A stretch of 64,000 nucleotides of DNA. Origin: Flavobacterium litorale. Its GTDB lineage: Bacteria > Bacteroidota > Bacteroidia > Flavobacteriales > Flavobacteriaceae. Position numbers and translations under genes: made by a program. Below are positions 1-8,712 of this stretch, piece by piece (within the stretch, counting starts at the first letter, position 1; every line of letters begins with the position of its first letter). The notes under the pieces were generated by a model. The model saw only the letters and a program-made list of their open reading frames with translations. It ran no database searches and was not told where the DNA came from. The stretch covers positions 1,393,501 through 1,457,500 of the forward strand of contig NZ_CP080429.1 in the NCBI RefSeq assembly GCF_019613795.1, given 5' to 3'.

Positions 1-903
1 AACTTAATGTTGGTTGCTATGTTGCGTTATGCGGGGCTAAATGCCAATCCTGTGCTGTTAAGCACACGTAGTAACGGACATGTGTCGTTTGTTAACCAAA
101 CAGAATTTAATTATGTAGTAGCAGGTCTAGAGTCGCAAAATGGTATTAAGTTGCTCGACGCTACATCAAAAAATGGAGTTCCAGGATTACTGCCAACACG
201 TGCCTTAAACGGAACAGGTAGAGTAATACGCGAAAATCTTTCATCGGAAGAAGTGTATCTTGCTCCCGAAAAAACATCGTTAGAAAGTGCTATTGTAATG
301 GCAACTATAAATACCGATGGTAGTATTCAAGGTCAGGTACGCAAGCAATATACGGATTACAGTGCTTATGATTTTAGAAATAAATATTCGAGCAGAAATC
401 AGGATACGCATATTGCCAAAACAGAAAATGAATTTGGGAATATAATATTATCAGATTATAAAGTTACCAATGCCGAAAAACTGGATAAGCCAGCCGTAGA
501 GCGTTTTTCGTTTAAAGGCAACACAGGAGTAGATGTAATTGGCGATAAAATATACCTGTCACCAATGTTGTTTTACACTACCACCGAAAATCCGTTTAAG
601 CAAGATGAGCGTGCCTATCCTATCGATTTTAAATACCCACGCCAACAACGTTACAATATTAGTATAACCGTACCCGAAGGCTATACCGTAGAGTCGTTAC
701 CCGAAACAGCAACCATAGCTATGGATGGTAATATTTGCGTTTTTAATTTAACGGTAACACAAAAAGCAAATCAAATACAAATAACAACAGTTAAAAGTAT
801 TAATGTAGCCATGTTAGCTTCGGATTCTTACAAGGAATTAAAAGTATTTTATAATGATATGATTAAAAAGCAAAACGAAAAAATAGTACTTAAAAAACAA
901 TAA
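1..903 (+). CDS. DUF3857/transglutaminase-like exported protein, C-terminal part (cut by window start)
   Basis: The reading frame is open from base 1, so this is the last ~300 codons of a longer gene whose start lies outside the window. It is clearly paralogous to the next gene: both share the NLMLVAMLRYAG segment, the LLDATSK segment and an almost identical C-terminal end (MIKKQNEKIVLKK). By comparison with that 655-residue neighbour, roughly the N-terminal half is missing from view. The visible part covers the end of the transglutaminase-like core and a C-terminal beta-rich region. The usual catalytic His position reads FNY instead of FNH, so transglutaminase or protease activity is unlikely. 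The role is unknown; such proteins are normally exported to the periplasm or cell surface in Bacteroidota. Confidence 0.8.
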   Translation, partial: NLMLVAMLRYAGLNANPVLLSTRSNGHVSFVNQTEFNYVVAGLESQNGIKLLDATSKNGVPGLLPTRALNGTGRVIRENLSSEEVYLAPEKTSLESAIVMATINTDGSIQGQVRKQYTDYSAYDFRNKYSSRNQDTHIAKTENEFGNIILSDYKVTNAEKLDKPAVERFSFKGNTGVDVIGDKIYLSPMLFYTTTENPFKQDERAYPIDFKYPRQQRYNISITVPEGYTVESLPETATIAMDGNICVFNLTVTQKANQIQITTVKSINVAMLASDSYKELKVFYNDMIKKQNEKIVLKKQ

Positions 904-921
904 CTATTTTACAAATAGCAA

Positions 922-2889
922 ATGCATCTTAAAATCCTATTACCATACCTACTGCTACTGTATAGTACCATAGGTATTGCTCAGGAATTTAAATTAGGAG
1001 CAGTTACTGCGGACGAGCTACACGAAAAAGCCCATCCGCAGTACCCTGATGCTGCCGCTGCAATACTCTACAAAAAAGGAACTACTACCTTTGAGGTACG
1101 CTCTGCTATGGGATGGATTACGATTACCGAGGTAGTGGTACGCCTAAAAATTTACAACAAATTAGGGTATGATAGTGCTACAATTCAGATTCCATACTAC
1201 GATTGGAATAGCATACAGGAAGAAGTGGTAATTTCAGATGCATACACATATAATATTTTAGGCGGTAACATTGAGAAAACAAAGCTGGAGGAGGAAGGTA
1301 TATTTATAGAAGAAATAACCGAAAGGAGCAAGGTAAAAAAATTAGTGATGCCTAATATAAAAGAAGGCTCAGTAATAGAATACAAATACATTATAAAATC
1401 GCCGCGTATAGGATTATTACCCGCTTGGTATTTTCAATACGATATTCCTGCCAAAACCATAGCGTACGATGTTTGGTTACCCCAGTTTTTGGTGTACAAC
1501 CGAATCCTCAATCAGTCGGGTGCAAACATAGCTGAAGAGCGCGATACTCGAAAAAAAGAAATAAGTTTTGGCATTTATACAACAGTTTATTCCGAAACAG
1601 CTAAGTTTTATAAAGCAGAGAATGTTCCTCCGTATAAAGAAGAATCCTATGTAGATAACATTTTAAATTACCTTCCTTTTGTTAAACACGAACTTTCGGG
1701 TTACAAATCCCTAAGAGGATTGAAAAGAGAGTATGCTACCAATTGGTCTTCCATAGCAATGCTACTGGAAAATGACGTTACATTTGGTGGACAACTAAGG
1801 CATACAGAATATTTTAAAAAAGATATAGATAGTTTATTCGCTACAGATAATGTTGGCGACAATAAACTAACAGCCATATACAACTATGTTAAAAACAGAA
1901 TGACGTGGAATGAAAGTTATGGTTACGATTGTATTATGGGCACAGAATACGCATACGAAAATAAAACAGGCAACGTAGGCGAAATTAACTTAATGCTAGT
2001 TGCAATGCTACGGTATGCAGGCTATAATGCCTACCCCGTTTTGTTAAGTACACGCTCCAATGGTATTGCAACATTCCAGAGTTTACAATCGTACAATTAC
2101 GTAGTGGTAGGGCTAGAGAGTATTGGTAGGTTAACACTATTGGATGCTACCAGCAAAGAGTCACCACCTGGACTACTTCCTATACGAGCATTAAACGGTT
2201 ATGGCAGGATGATTAAAAACGAATACGAAACCAAGCAAGTATCGCTAGTACCCACTGTAACCTCTACAGATAATATTACTGTAGTAGCCAACCTAAGTGC
2301 CGATGGCAATATTACAGGGCAAGCCCGAAAACAATACGCTAAATATAATGCCTATAGGTTTAGAAGAACGCATCTTGCAGAAAATGAAGATACCCGTATT
2401 GCTGAAATTGAAACTAACTTAAATAACATAGAACTGTTTGATTATAAACTTACGGGTAAAGAAGAATATGCAAACCCTGTGGTAGAACGCTTTTCGTTTG
2501 AAAGTACTATGGCTACCGATGTAATTGGCAATAAAATATACCTATCGCCCATGCTATTTTATACCGTTACCGAAAACCCTTTTACAGAAGAAAATCGGGT
2601 TTACCCTATAGACTTTGGCTATCCGCGTAGCGACAGGTTCAGTATAAGTATTACCATACCCGATGGCTATATACTGGAAACCTTACCCGAATCGGCAAGA
2701 TTGGTTTTGGAAGACGGGATTTGTACCTTTAATTTTAATGTAGCACAAAAAGGGAGGCAAATACAAATAGTAGTACTTTATGGTATAAATACCGCGAGTA
2801 TTCAGCCTAAACACTACCAAAAATTAAAAGTGTTTTTTAGTGATATGATTAAAAAGCAAAACGAAAAAATAGTACTCAAAAAAATATAG
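922..2889 (+). CDS. DUF3857 domain protein with transglutaminase-like core
   Basis: 655 residues with an N-terminal signal peptide ending near TIGIAQ. An N-terminal DUF3857-type beta domain (about residues 50-230) is followed by a transglutaminase-like core (about 310-420) and a C-terminal domain. Active family members carry a GDC(K) motif, an FNH and an LDxT. Here the first reads GNVGEIN (about residues 350-356) and the second YNY, so the nucleophile Cys and the His are both absent while the Asp of LLDAT remains. I therefore infer a non-catalytic binding or structural protein. It starts 18 bases after the paralogue in front of it, suggesting tandem duplication and co-transcription. The following MazG-like gene starts 2 bases after the stop. 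Confidence 0.85.
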   Translation: MHLKILLPYLLLLYSTIGIAQEFKLGAVTADELHEKAHPQYPDAAAAILYKKGTTTFEVRSAMGWITITEVVVRLKIYNKLGYDSATIQIPYYDWNSIQEEVVISDAYTYNILGGNIEKTKLEEEGIFIEEITERSKVKKLVMPNIKEGSVIEYKYIIKSPRIGLLPAWYFQYDIPAKTIAYDVWLPQFLVYNRILNQSGANIAEERDTRKKEISFGIYTTVYSETAKFYKAENVPPYKEESYVDNILNYLPFVKHELSGYKSLRGLKREYATNWSSIAMLLENDVTFGGQLRHTEYFKKDIDSLFATDNVGDNKLTAIYNYVKNRMTWNESYGYDCIMGTEYAYENKTGNVGEINLMLVAMLRYAGYNAYPVLLSTRSNGIATFQSLQSYNYVVVGLESIGRLTLLDATSKESPPGLLPIRALNGYGRMIKNEYETKQVSLVPTVTSTDNITVVANLSADGNITGQARKQYAKYNAYRFRRTHLAENEDTRIAEIETNLNNIELFDYKLTGKEEYANPVVERFSFESTMATDVIGNKIYLSPMLFYTVTENPFTEENRVYPIDFGYPRSDRFSISITIPDGYILETLPESARLVLEDGICTFNFNVAQKGRQIQIVVLYGINTASIQPKHYQKLKVFFSDMIKKQNEKIVLKKI

Positions 2890-2891
2890 TT

Positions 2892-3218
2892 ATGGATATA
2901 AATAATGCCCAACAAGCAGTAGATAACTGGATAAAAGAGCATGGCGTACGCTATTTTAACGAGCTTACCAATATGGCACAACTTACTGAGGAGGTGGGGG
3001 AAGTTGCCCGTATTATAGCCCGTAGGTATGGTGAACAAAGCGAAAAAGAAAGCGACAAAAATAAAGATTTGGGCGAGGAGCTTGCCGATGTTGTTTTTGT
3101 AGTGCTATGCCTTGCCAACCAAACGGGCGTTAACCTGCAAGAGGCTTTTGATAAAAAGATGGATGTTAAAACAAAGCGCGACCACGACAGGCATCATAAC
3201 AACGAAAAATTGAAATAA
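2892..3218 (+). CDS. MazG-like nucleotide pyrophosphohydrolase
   Basis: 108 residues, the size of single-domain all-alpha NTP pyrophosphatases of the MazG/dCTPase superfamily. The metal-binding ExxE and ExxD helix motifs are visible as EEVGE (residues 33-37) and EELAD (62-66). These enzymes hydrolyse (d)NTPs to the monophosphate and pyrophosphate and act as house-cleaning enzymes in the cytoplasm; the substrate cannot be read from sequence. The ATG lies 2 bases after the upstream stop, so translation is probably coupled to the DUF3857 gene although no functional link is evident. The tail is rich in His, Asp and Lys. Confidence 0.88.
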   Translation: MDINNAQQAVDNWIKEHGVRYFNELTNMAQLTEEVGEVARIIARRYGEQSEKESDKNKDLGEELADVVFVVLCLANQTGVNLQEAFDKKMDVKTKRDHDRHHNNEKLK

Positions 3219-3224
3219 TTTTTT

Positions 3225-3232
3225 TATTTTTG
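3225..3232 (+). promoter_or_regulatory. candidate -7 element (TAnnTTTG) for the small membrane protein
   Basis: TATTTTTG lies 28 bases before the ATG at 3260 and matches the Bacteroidota -7 consensus. No TTG is found at the right distance upstream (the nearest is only 12 bases away), so this is a weak call. Confidence 0.3.
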
Positions 3233-3259
3233 GAATAAGTCATTCAAAAATAATAGATT

Positions 3260-3469
3260 ATGAAAGAGAAAGCAGGGCATTTTGTAGGAGGGCTTGTATT
3301 ATATGGTCTGGGTGGCTATTTAATTATTTTGGCAACAGATAAGGATATTGCCAACAAATGGCAGTTTATTGTCTTTTGGGCAGTTTCCATGGCGTTGGTG
3401 GATGTGTTTTTAATTACACCCCTCCGTAAAAAGTTAGCTGCAAAAAAAGCAGCAAAACAACAACAATAG
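3260..3469 (+). CDS. small two-helix membrane protein
   Basis: 69 residues. Two hydrophobic stretches (about 7-25 and 34-53) are separated by a short polar loop, and the C-terminus is strongly basic with an Ala/Lys/Gln tail. It is not a family I can name. It lies between the MazG-like gene and aroA in the same orientation, 41 bases after the former, with its own candidate -7 element. The codon pattern and clean membrane topology support a real gene. The basic tail should be cytoplasmic by the positive-inside rule. Confidence 0.6.
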   Translation: MKEKAGHFVGGLVLYGLGGYLIILATDKDIANKWQFIVFWAVSMALVDVFLITPLRKKLAAKKAAKQQQ

Positions 3470-3504
3470 GCTATTTTTACGCAAAATAAACAACCTATTA
3501 GTTA

Positions 3505-4755
3505 ATGGATATAAAGTTAAGCCCAATAAAAAGCATTACCACTGCACACGTTACACTATCGGGCAGTAAGTCCGAAACCAATAGGCTTTTAGTACTCCAA
3601 GCACTTTTTCCGCACATAACCATAACCAATACTTCAAATTCAGACGATAGTACTGTAATGCAAAACGCATTAAATGATACTGATGCCGTTATAAACGTAC
3701 ACCATGCAGGTACAGCAATGCGTTTTCTTACCGCTTATTCTGCCATACAACAAAACAAAACAGTAGTACTAACAGGCTCTAGCAGGATGCAACAACGCCC
3801 CATAGGTGTACTGGTTAAAGCATTGCGTAGTTTAGGAGTAACAATTACCTATTTAGGTACAGAGGGTTACCCGCCATTGCAAATAACAGGGAAAAAAATA
3901 AAAGCTAGTGCAGTTAGTATTGCAGCCAACGTAAGCAGCCAATATATAACAGCACTATTATTAATTGCCCCAAAACTAAAAAACGGACTGCAGCTTACCC
4001 TTAGCGGCGAAATAACATCGTTACCCTATATAAACATGACGCTTGCTCTACTAAACCAAGTAGGTATAGAGGCTAAAATGCAAGGCAATACAATTTCAGT
4101 GCAACCTATAGGCGTTAACCCGAAACCAGTAAATATTGTGGTGGAAAGCGATTGGAGTTCGGCATCCTACTTTTATGCCATAGTAGCTTTGGCACCGTTG
4201 GGGAGTACGGTAAGTCTGTCTTCATTTAAAGAAGGTAGCCTGCAAGGCGATGCTGCTTTAGCAACCATATATAATAACTTTGGTGTTACCACACACTTCC
4301 ATAACAATACTACTATTACCTTAACTAAAAGTAGTACCTCAATCCCTTCTACAATTAATCTTACACTTAATAACACTCCAGATATTGCTCAAACCATAGC
4401 AACAACCTGTTTTGGTTTAGGGGTAGGGTGTAACTTAACGGGACTTCACACACTAAAAATTAAAGAAACGGATAGGCTACAAGCCCTTAAAACAGAATTG
4501 CAGAAGCTAGGCGCAATAGTAACTATTACTAACAATAGTTTTAGCATGCAGCCACACAGTTTATTTTCAGATAATAAGAATGCTAACAAGGTTGTTAGCA
4601 TTGCTACCTATAACGACCACCGTATGGCTATGGCATTTGCCCCATTGGCGTTAAAAACACCTATTATTATAGAGGACGCAGCAGTTGTATCCAAATCATT
4701 TCTTGATTTTTGGGAAGCCATTCAAAAGCTGGGTTTTGCTGCTACTAAGCTGTAA
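3505..4755 (+). CDS. aroA: 3-phosphoshikimate 1-carboxyvinyltransferase (EPSP synthase)
   Basis: 416 residues, typical for bacterial EPSP synthase. It transfers enolpyruvate from PEP to shikimate-3-phosphate, the sixth step of chorismate synthesis, in the cytoplasm. Visible family motifs are SGSKSETNR near the N-terminus, GTAMRFLTA (phosphate/PEP region), ESDWSSASYF, IKETDRL and DHRMAMAFA near the C-terminus, which together cover both inside-out alpha/beta domains. The N-terminal motif carries Glu where many enzymes have Ser (SKSxTxR), as is common in Bacteroidota. It stands alone among aro genes here. A 151-base gap with a strong queA promoter follows. Confidence 0.95.
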   Translation: MDIKLSPIKSITTAHVTLSGSKSETNRLLVLQALFPHITITNTSNSDDSTVMQNALNDTDAVINVHHAGTAMRFLTAYSAIQQNKTVVLTGSSRMQQRPIGVLVKALRSLGVTITYLGTEGYPPLQITGKKIKASAVSIAANVSSQYITALLLIAPKLKNGLQLTLSGEITSLPYINMTLALLNQVGIEAKMQGNTISVQPIGVNPKPVNIVVESDWSSASYFYAIVALAPLGSTVSLSSFKEGSLQGDAALATIYNNFGVTTHFHNNTTITLTKSSTSIPSTINLTLNNTPDIAQTIATTCFGLGVGCNLTGLHTLKIKETDRLQALKTELQKLGAIVTITNNSFSMQPHSLFSDNKNANKVVSIATYNDHRMAMAFAPLALKTPIIIEDAAVVSKSFLDFWEAIQKLGFAATKL

Positions 4756-4821
4756 AACTTTTCTTAATGCCTAATTTATATGAAATCCGTAGCATATTCC
4801 AATAAATATATTGCAAAACAC

Positions 4822-4853
4822 TTGACAACGCCTGCTTTACGATAGTATATTTG
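4822..4853 (+). promoter_or_regulatory. promoter of queA (TTGACA-N18-TATATTTG)
   Basis: TTGACA at 4822-4827 and TATATTTG at 4846-4853 match the Bacteroidota consensus TTG-N17-23-TAnnTTTG. The predicted transcription start near 4860 gives a leader of about 45 bases before the queA ATG at 4907. It is one of the clearest promoters in the window. Confidence 0.75.
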
Positions 4854-4906
4854 CAATCACATTAATATAGCGTATTCCTATTAGCGCTTAAATTAGAAAT
4901 ACAAAT

Positions 4907-5956
4907 ATGAAATTATCAAACTTCAATTTTGATTTACCTGAAGAATTACTTGCCGAATTTCCTGCCGAGAGCAGAGACGAAGCGCGTTTGATGGTAATAG
5001 ACAGGAAAACAAAAAAAATAGAGCACAAACTTTTTAAAGATGTATTGGATTACTTTGATGAGGGTGATGTTATGGTGCTTAACAATACAAAAGTTTTTCC
5101 AGCACGTCTTTACGGTAACAAGGAAAAAACAGGTGCCAGAATAGAAGTTTTTTTATTAAGAGAGCTAAATGCAGAGCAACGCCTTTGGGATGTGTTGGTA
5201 GACCCTGCTCGAAAAATAAGAATTGGTAATAAACTATACTTTGGCGAAGACGATTCGTTAGTAGCAGAAGTTATTGATAATACAACATCACGCGGCAGAA
5301 CATTACGTTTCTTATACGATGGGTCGTACGAAGAGTTTAGAGCAAAGCTTACAGAGCTAGGCGAAACACCAATACCAAAATACATTAACAGAGAAGTAAC
5401 ACCAGAAGATGCAGAGCGTTACCAAACCATATATGCCAAAGAAGAAGGCGCTGTTGCAGCACCTACTGCAGGACTTCACTTTTCGAAACACTTATTAAAA
5501 AGGCTTGAGATAAAAGGTGTAGACTTTGCCGAAGTTACCCTACACGTTGGCTTAGGTACATTTAACCCTGTTGAGGTAGAAGATTTATCGAAGCACAAAA
5601 TGGATTCGGAAGAATTAATTATCAACCAAGATGCCTGCGATACCGTAAATAATGCCAAAGCAGCCAAACACAAAATATGTGCTGTAGGTACTACTACAAT
5701 GCGTGCTATGGAAAGCTCAGTATCGTCGCAACAAACATTAAATCCATACAGAGGATGGACCAATAAATTTATCTTTCCACCGTATGATTTTAGCGTTGCC
5801 GATTGTATGATAACCAACTTCCATACACCAAAATCAACACTATTAATGATGATTTCGGCATTTATGGGGCACGACCTTATGCGCGAAGCCTATGAGGAGG
5901 CAGTAAAAGAAAAATATCGCTTTTATACCTATGGTGATGCCATGCTAATATTGTAA
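4907..5956 (+). CDS. queA: S-adenosylmethionine:tRNA ribosyltransferase-isomerase
   Basis: 349 residues, the family's usual length. QueA transfers and isomerises the ribosyl part of AdoMet onto 7-aminomethyl-7-deazaguanine in the tRNA wobble position, giving epoxyqueuosine. Recognisable segments are the N-terminal [23 protein letters not shown], seen here as its core [10 protein letters not shown], then [40 protein letters not shown] and the C-terminal [16 protein letters not shown]. It has its own promoter (4822-4853) and a hairpin terminator right after the stop, so it is probably monocistronic. No other queuosine genes are nearby. Confidence 0.96.
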   Translation: MKLSNFNFDLPEELLAEFPAESRDEARLMVIDRKTKKIEHKLFKDVLDYFDEGDVMVLNNTKVFPARLYGNKEKTGARIEVFLLRELNAEQRLWDVLVDPARKIRIGNKLYFGEDDSLVAEVIDNTTSRGRTLRFLYDGSYEEFRAKLTELGETPIPKYINREVTPEDAERYQTIYAKEEGAVAAPTAGLHFSKHLLKRLEIKGVDFAEVTLHVGLGTFNPVEVEDLSKHKMDSEELIINQDACDTVNNAKAAKHKICAVGTTTMRAMESSVSSQQTLNPYRGWTNKFIFPPYDFSVADCMITNFHTPKSTLLMMISAFMGHDLMREAYEEAVKEKYRFYTYGDAMLIL

Positions 5957-5974
5957 TCTATTTAAATAATTTAT

Positions 5975-6006
5975 AAAAATCCTGCTGTAATAGCGGGATT
6001 TTTTAT
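5975..6006 (+). terminator. rho-independent terminator after queA
   Basis: AATCCTGCT and AGCGGGATT form a 9-bp stem (one T-G pair) with a 5-base loop, flanked by A5 and T6 runs. Confidence 0.8.
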
Positions 6007-6057
6007 TTTATGCTGTTTTTTAATTGTTTATTTTTACGCTTCAAACAACAAACAGCA

Positions 6058-7335
6058 ATGGAATTTCAGAATACGCGCGAATTTGCACAACAACTAGATG
6101 CACAAGATAAGTTAGCTAAATATCGGGAAGAGTTCCTATTTCCGCATATAAAAGGCAAACAAGTAATTTACTTTACAGGAAACTCGTTAGGGCTGCAACC
6201 CAAACAATCAAAAGCCTATGTAGATGAGGTAATGGAAGATTGGGCAAAATTAGCCGTAGAAGGACACTTTTATGCTGACAGACCTTGGTGGGACTACCAC
6301 GAGCGTTTTGCAGAACCCTTAAGTAAAGTAGTCGGTGCATTGCCCACAGAGGTTACGGTGATGAATACACTTACGGTTAATTTGCATTTACTGATGGTAA
6401 CGTTTTACCGCCCTACCGATAAAAAGTATAAAATTATTTGTGAGGAAAAAGCGTTCCCGAGTGACCAATACATGATTAAGAGCCAAGTACAATTTCATGG
6501 CTATAATCCTGACGATACGATTATCGAAATAAAAAGACGCCCAGGCGAGCATAACATTCGTACAGAGGATGTACTCGATAAAATAAAACAAGTAGGCGAT
6601 GAGTTGGCTCTTGTGTTAATAGGAGGGGTAAATTACTACACAGGTCAGGTTTTCGATATTAAAACCATTACCCAAGCAGGGCAAGAAGCAGGTGCTTATG
6701 TAGGTTGGGATTTGGCGCATGCAGCAGGTAATATACATCTTGAATTACACGATTGGAATGTGGATTTTGCTGCTTGGTGTAGCTACAAATACATGAACTC
6801 TGGTCCGGGTAATGCTTCGGGGGCTTTTGTACACGAAACACACCATAACGACATGGATTTACCTCGCTTTGCAGGATGGTGGGGACACAACAAAGAGCGT
6901 CGTTTTTTAATGGAACCTAATTTTGACCCTGTACGCGGTGCAGATGGTTGGCAGGTTAGTAACTTGCCCATACTATCGTTAGCACCTTACTTAGCATCAG
7001 TATGCATGTTTGATGAGGTAGGGATGCCTGCATTAATTGAAAAAAGGGATTTAATAACATCGTACCTAGAATTTGTATTGCAAGAAATTGATAAGGAAGT
7101 AGATAGTACCTTTGAGATTATAACACCTACCAATCCAGAAGAACGTGCTTGCCAACTATCGGTATTTTTACACGGAGAGGGCAGAGCTTTGTTTGATTAC
7201 CTTATGGAAAATGGCGTAATTGTAGACTGGCGAGAGCCCAATGTTATACGCCTTGCACCTGTGCCCTTTTACTGCTCGTACGAGGATATGTACGAGTTTG
7301 GGCAAATACTTAAAAAAGGTATTTTAGCAACTTAA
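6058..7335 (+). CDS. kynU: kynureninase
   Basis: 425 residues from the ATG at 6058. An in-frame ATG at 6010 would add 16 hydrophobic residues that do not look like the family and would start right in the queA terminator, so I reject it. Kynureninase is a PLP fold-type I enzyme that cleaves L-kynurenine or 3-hydroxykynurenine to (3-hydroxy)anthranilate and alanine. The PLP lysine is K244 in CSYKYMNSGPG; D218 and H221 of GWDLAHAAGN are the expected cofactor-contacting residues, and WWGHN and GADGWQVSN follow as in the family. It works in tryptophan breakdown or the aerobic NAD pathway; no other kyn genes are in the window. Confidence 0.94.
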   Translation: MEFQNTREFAQQLDAQDKLAKYREEFLFPHIKGKQVIYFTGNSLGLQPKQSKAYVDEVMEDWAKLAVEGHFYADRPWWDYHERFAEPLSKVVGALPTEVTVMNTLTVNLHLLMVTFYRPTDKKYKIICEEKAFPSDQYMIKSQVQFHGYNPDDTIIEIKRRPGEHNIRTEDVLDKIKQVGDELALVLIGGVNYYTGQVFDIKTITQAGQEAGAYVGWDLAHAAGNIHLELHDWNVDFAAWCSYKYMNSGPGNASGAFVHETHHNDMDLPRFAGWWGHNKERRFLMEPNFDPVRGADGWQVSNLPILSLAPYLASVCMFDEVGMPALIEKRDLITSYLEFVLQEIDKEVDSTFEIITPTNPEERACQLSVFLHGEGRALFDYLMENGVIVDWREPNVIRLAPVPFYCSYEDMYEFGQILKKGILAT

Positions 7336-7348
7336 AATACAATAAATA

Positions 7349-7382
7349 AAAGTCAGATGTAGTTATTGCTGTATCTGGCTTT
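7349..7382 (+). terminator. probable terminator hairpin after kynU
   Basis: AAAGTCAGAT and ATCTGGCTTT form a 10-bp stem (one T-G pair) around a 14-base loop. The following T-run is poor, so termination may be partial and the next gene may be read through. Confidence 0.5.
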
Positions 7383-7390
7383 GTACTACT

Positions 7391-8191
7391 ATGGACGTAA
7401 TTATTATACTATTTTTTTTAGCTCTATTTGTTGTGTTTTTGTTCACGCTAATTATAGAGCCTACCTATATTCTGCTTTTCAATCGTCCAGTATACGTGCA
7501 TTTTTATCCTGTAAAGCACGAGTTAGATGCTAATGATAAAAGAGTACTCCGCAACAATTTTACTTTTTACAAACGCCTTTCAGAAAAACGTAAAACCTAC
7601 TTTGAGCATCGTGTAGCTACATTTATAAATAAGTACACCTTTATGGGGCGTAACGAGCTTGACGTTACCCGCGAGATGCAGTTAAAAATAGCAGCAACAG
7701 CCATAATGCTTACTTTTGGCATGCGCAGGTACCTGCACAGTACTTTTAGGGTAATTATAATCTATCCTGATGCTTTTTTATCCCGAACGGGTAATTACCA
7801 CAAAGGTGAATTTAATCCTTTGGCGGGAGCAGTTGTTTTTTCGTGGAAACACTTTGAAGAAGGGTTATACCATGACAACGATAATATAAACTTGGGGTTG
7901 CATGAGTTTGCCCATGTACTGCATTTAGATGCCAAACGCAGGCGCAGAATAGGCAGCTCATTAGTTATTTTTAGCGATACGCTTGATAAGATATGGCACT
8001 ACATACAACATCCAGAAAACAGAGAGGCATTGTTAGAGTCCAACTATCTCCGCAGTTATGCCTATACCAACCGTTTTGAGTTTACAGCGGTATTACTTGA
8101 ACATTTTTTTGAAACGCCACACGAGTTGCGCCAGCACTTCCCGAAGCTATATGTGTACGTTAGGAGTATGATAAACTATCGTGAAGGCTAA
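7391..8191 (+). CDS. zinc-dependent peptidase, MtfA (M90)-like
   Basis: 266 residues. One N-terminal membrane helix (about 3-24) is followed by a cytosolic or peripheral domain. HEFAH at residues 171-175 is the HExxH zinc motif of the MtfA/M90 clan; the NRFEF segment about 45 residues later probably provides the third ligand (Glu). In Enterobacteria MtfA binds the glucose repressor Mlc and has peptidase activity. No Mlc target is known in Bacteroidota, so the physiological role here is open. It starts just after the kynU hairpin and is convergent with the thioredoxin-like gene, 11 bases away. Confidence 0.85.
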   Translation: MDVIIILFFLALFVVFLFTLIIEPTYILLFNRPVYVHFYPVKHELDANDKRVLRNNFTFYKRLSEKRKTYFEHRVATFINKYTFMGRNELDVTREMQLKIAATAIMLTFGMRRYLHSTFRVIIIYPDAFLSRTGNYHKGEFNPLAGAVVFSWKHFEEGLYHDNDNINLGLHEFAHVLHLDAKRRRRIGSSLVIFSDTLDKIWHYIQHPENREALLESNYLRSYAYTNRFEFTAVLLEHFFETPHELRQHFPKLYVYVRSMINYREG

Positions 8192-8202
8192 TTTATGGCT
8201 GT

Positions 8203-8703
8203 TTAGTAGTTACTTAATTTGGGGAGTATCGCTTTTAAATCGTCAGCTTTTAATAAGCCACCATAAGTATCGATAATTTCATAATTCGCCGATATAAATA
8301 TCCAATGCGGGTAAGAAGGATTACCTTGTGTGAGTTCGGTTGCCAATTCGTTACTAACATTGGTTTTACTATAGGCTTTATAACCGTACTCTTTACCGTT
8401 GTATAGTATAGTCTCTTTTAATTCGCCATCCAATTCAATAAAGTAGCAAGAGTTTTTTAGTAGTTCTTGCAACTCCTTGTCTTTCTCAATTTTTTTGTCC
8501 TGTATCTTACAAATGCCACACCAACTAGCATGTAATTTTATTACTATGGGTTTTGGGTTCGCCTCCATTAATTTGGGCAATAACTCAAAAGTAGTGCTAT
8601 AGCTTTTTTGTGCATAAGTAGTAATACAAACCACTAACGCTACAACAATAAAAAATTGTTGTAGCGTTGGTGAATAAAATGCTTGCTTTTTGCTCGTAGG
8701 CAT
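8203..8703 (-). CDS. exported or membrane-anchored thioredoxin-like protein
   Basis: 166 residues. A hydrophobic segment at about 16-31 acts as signal anchor or signal peptide, followed by a thioredoxin fold with the redox motif WCGIC (C62, C65). The family reduces, oxidises or isomerises disulfides in the periplasm. It lies 9 bases downstream of a TonB-dependent receptor gene and is surely in its operon. The receptor has a CxxC pair in its plug region (C155, C158), so a redox link between the two products is a reasonable inference but is not shown by sequence alone. Confidence 0.85.
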   Translation of the reverse strand: MPTSKKQAFYSPTLQQFFIVVALVVCITTYAQKSYSTTFELLPKLMEANPKPIVIKLHASWCGICKIQDKKIEKDKELQELLKNSCYFIELDGELKETILYNGKEYGYKAYSKTNVSNELATELTQGNPSYPHWIFISANYEIIDTYGGLLKADDLKAILPKLSNY

Positions 8704-8712
8704 AATCCTTTT

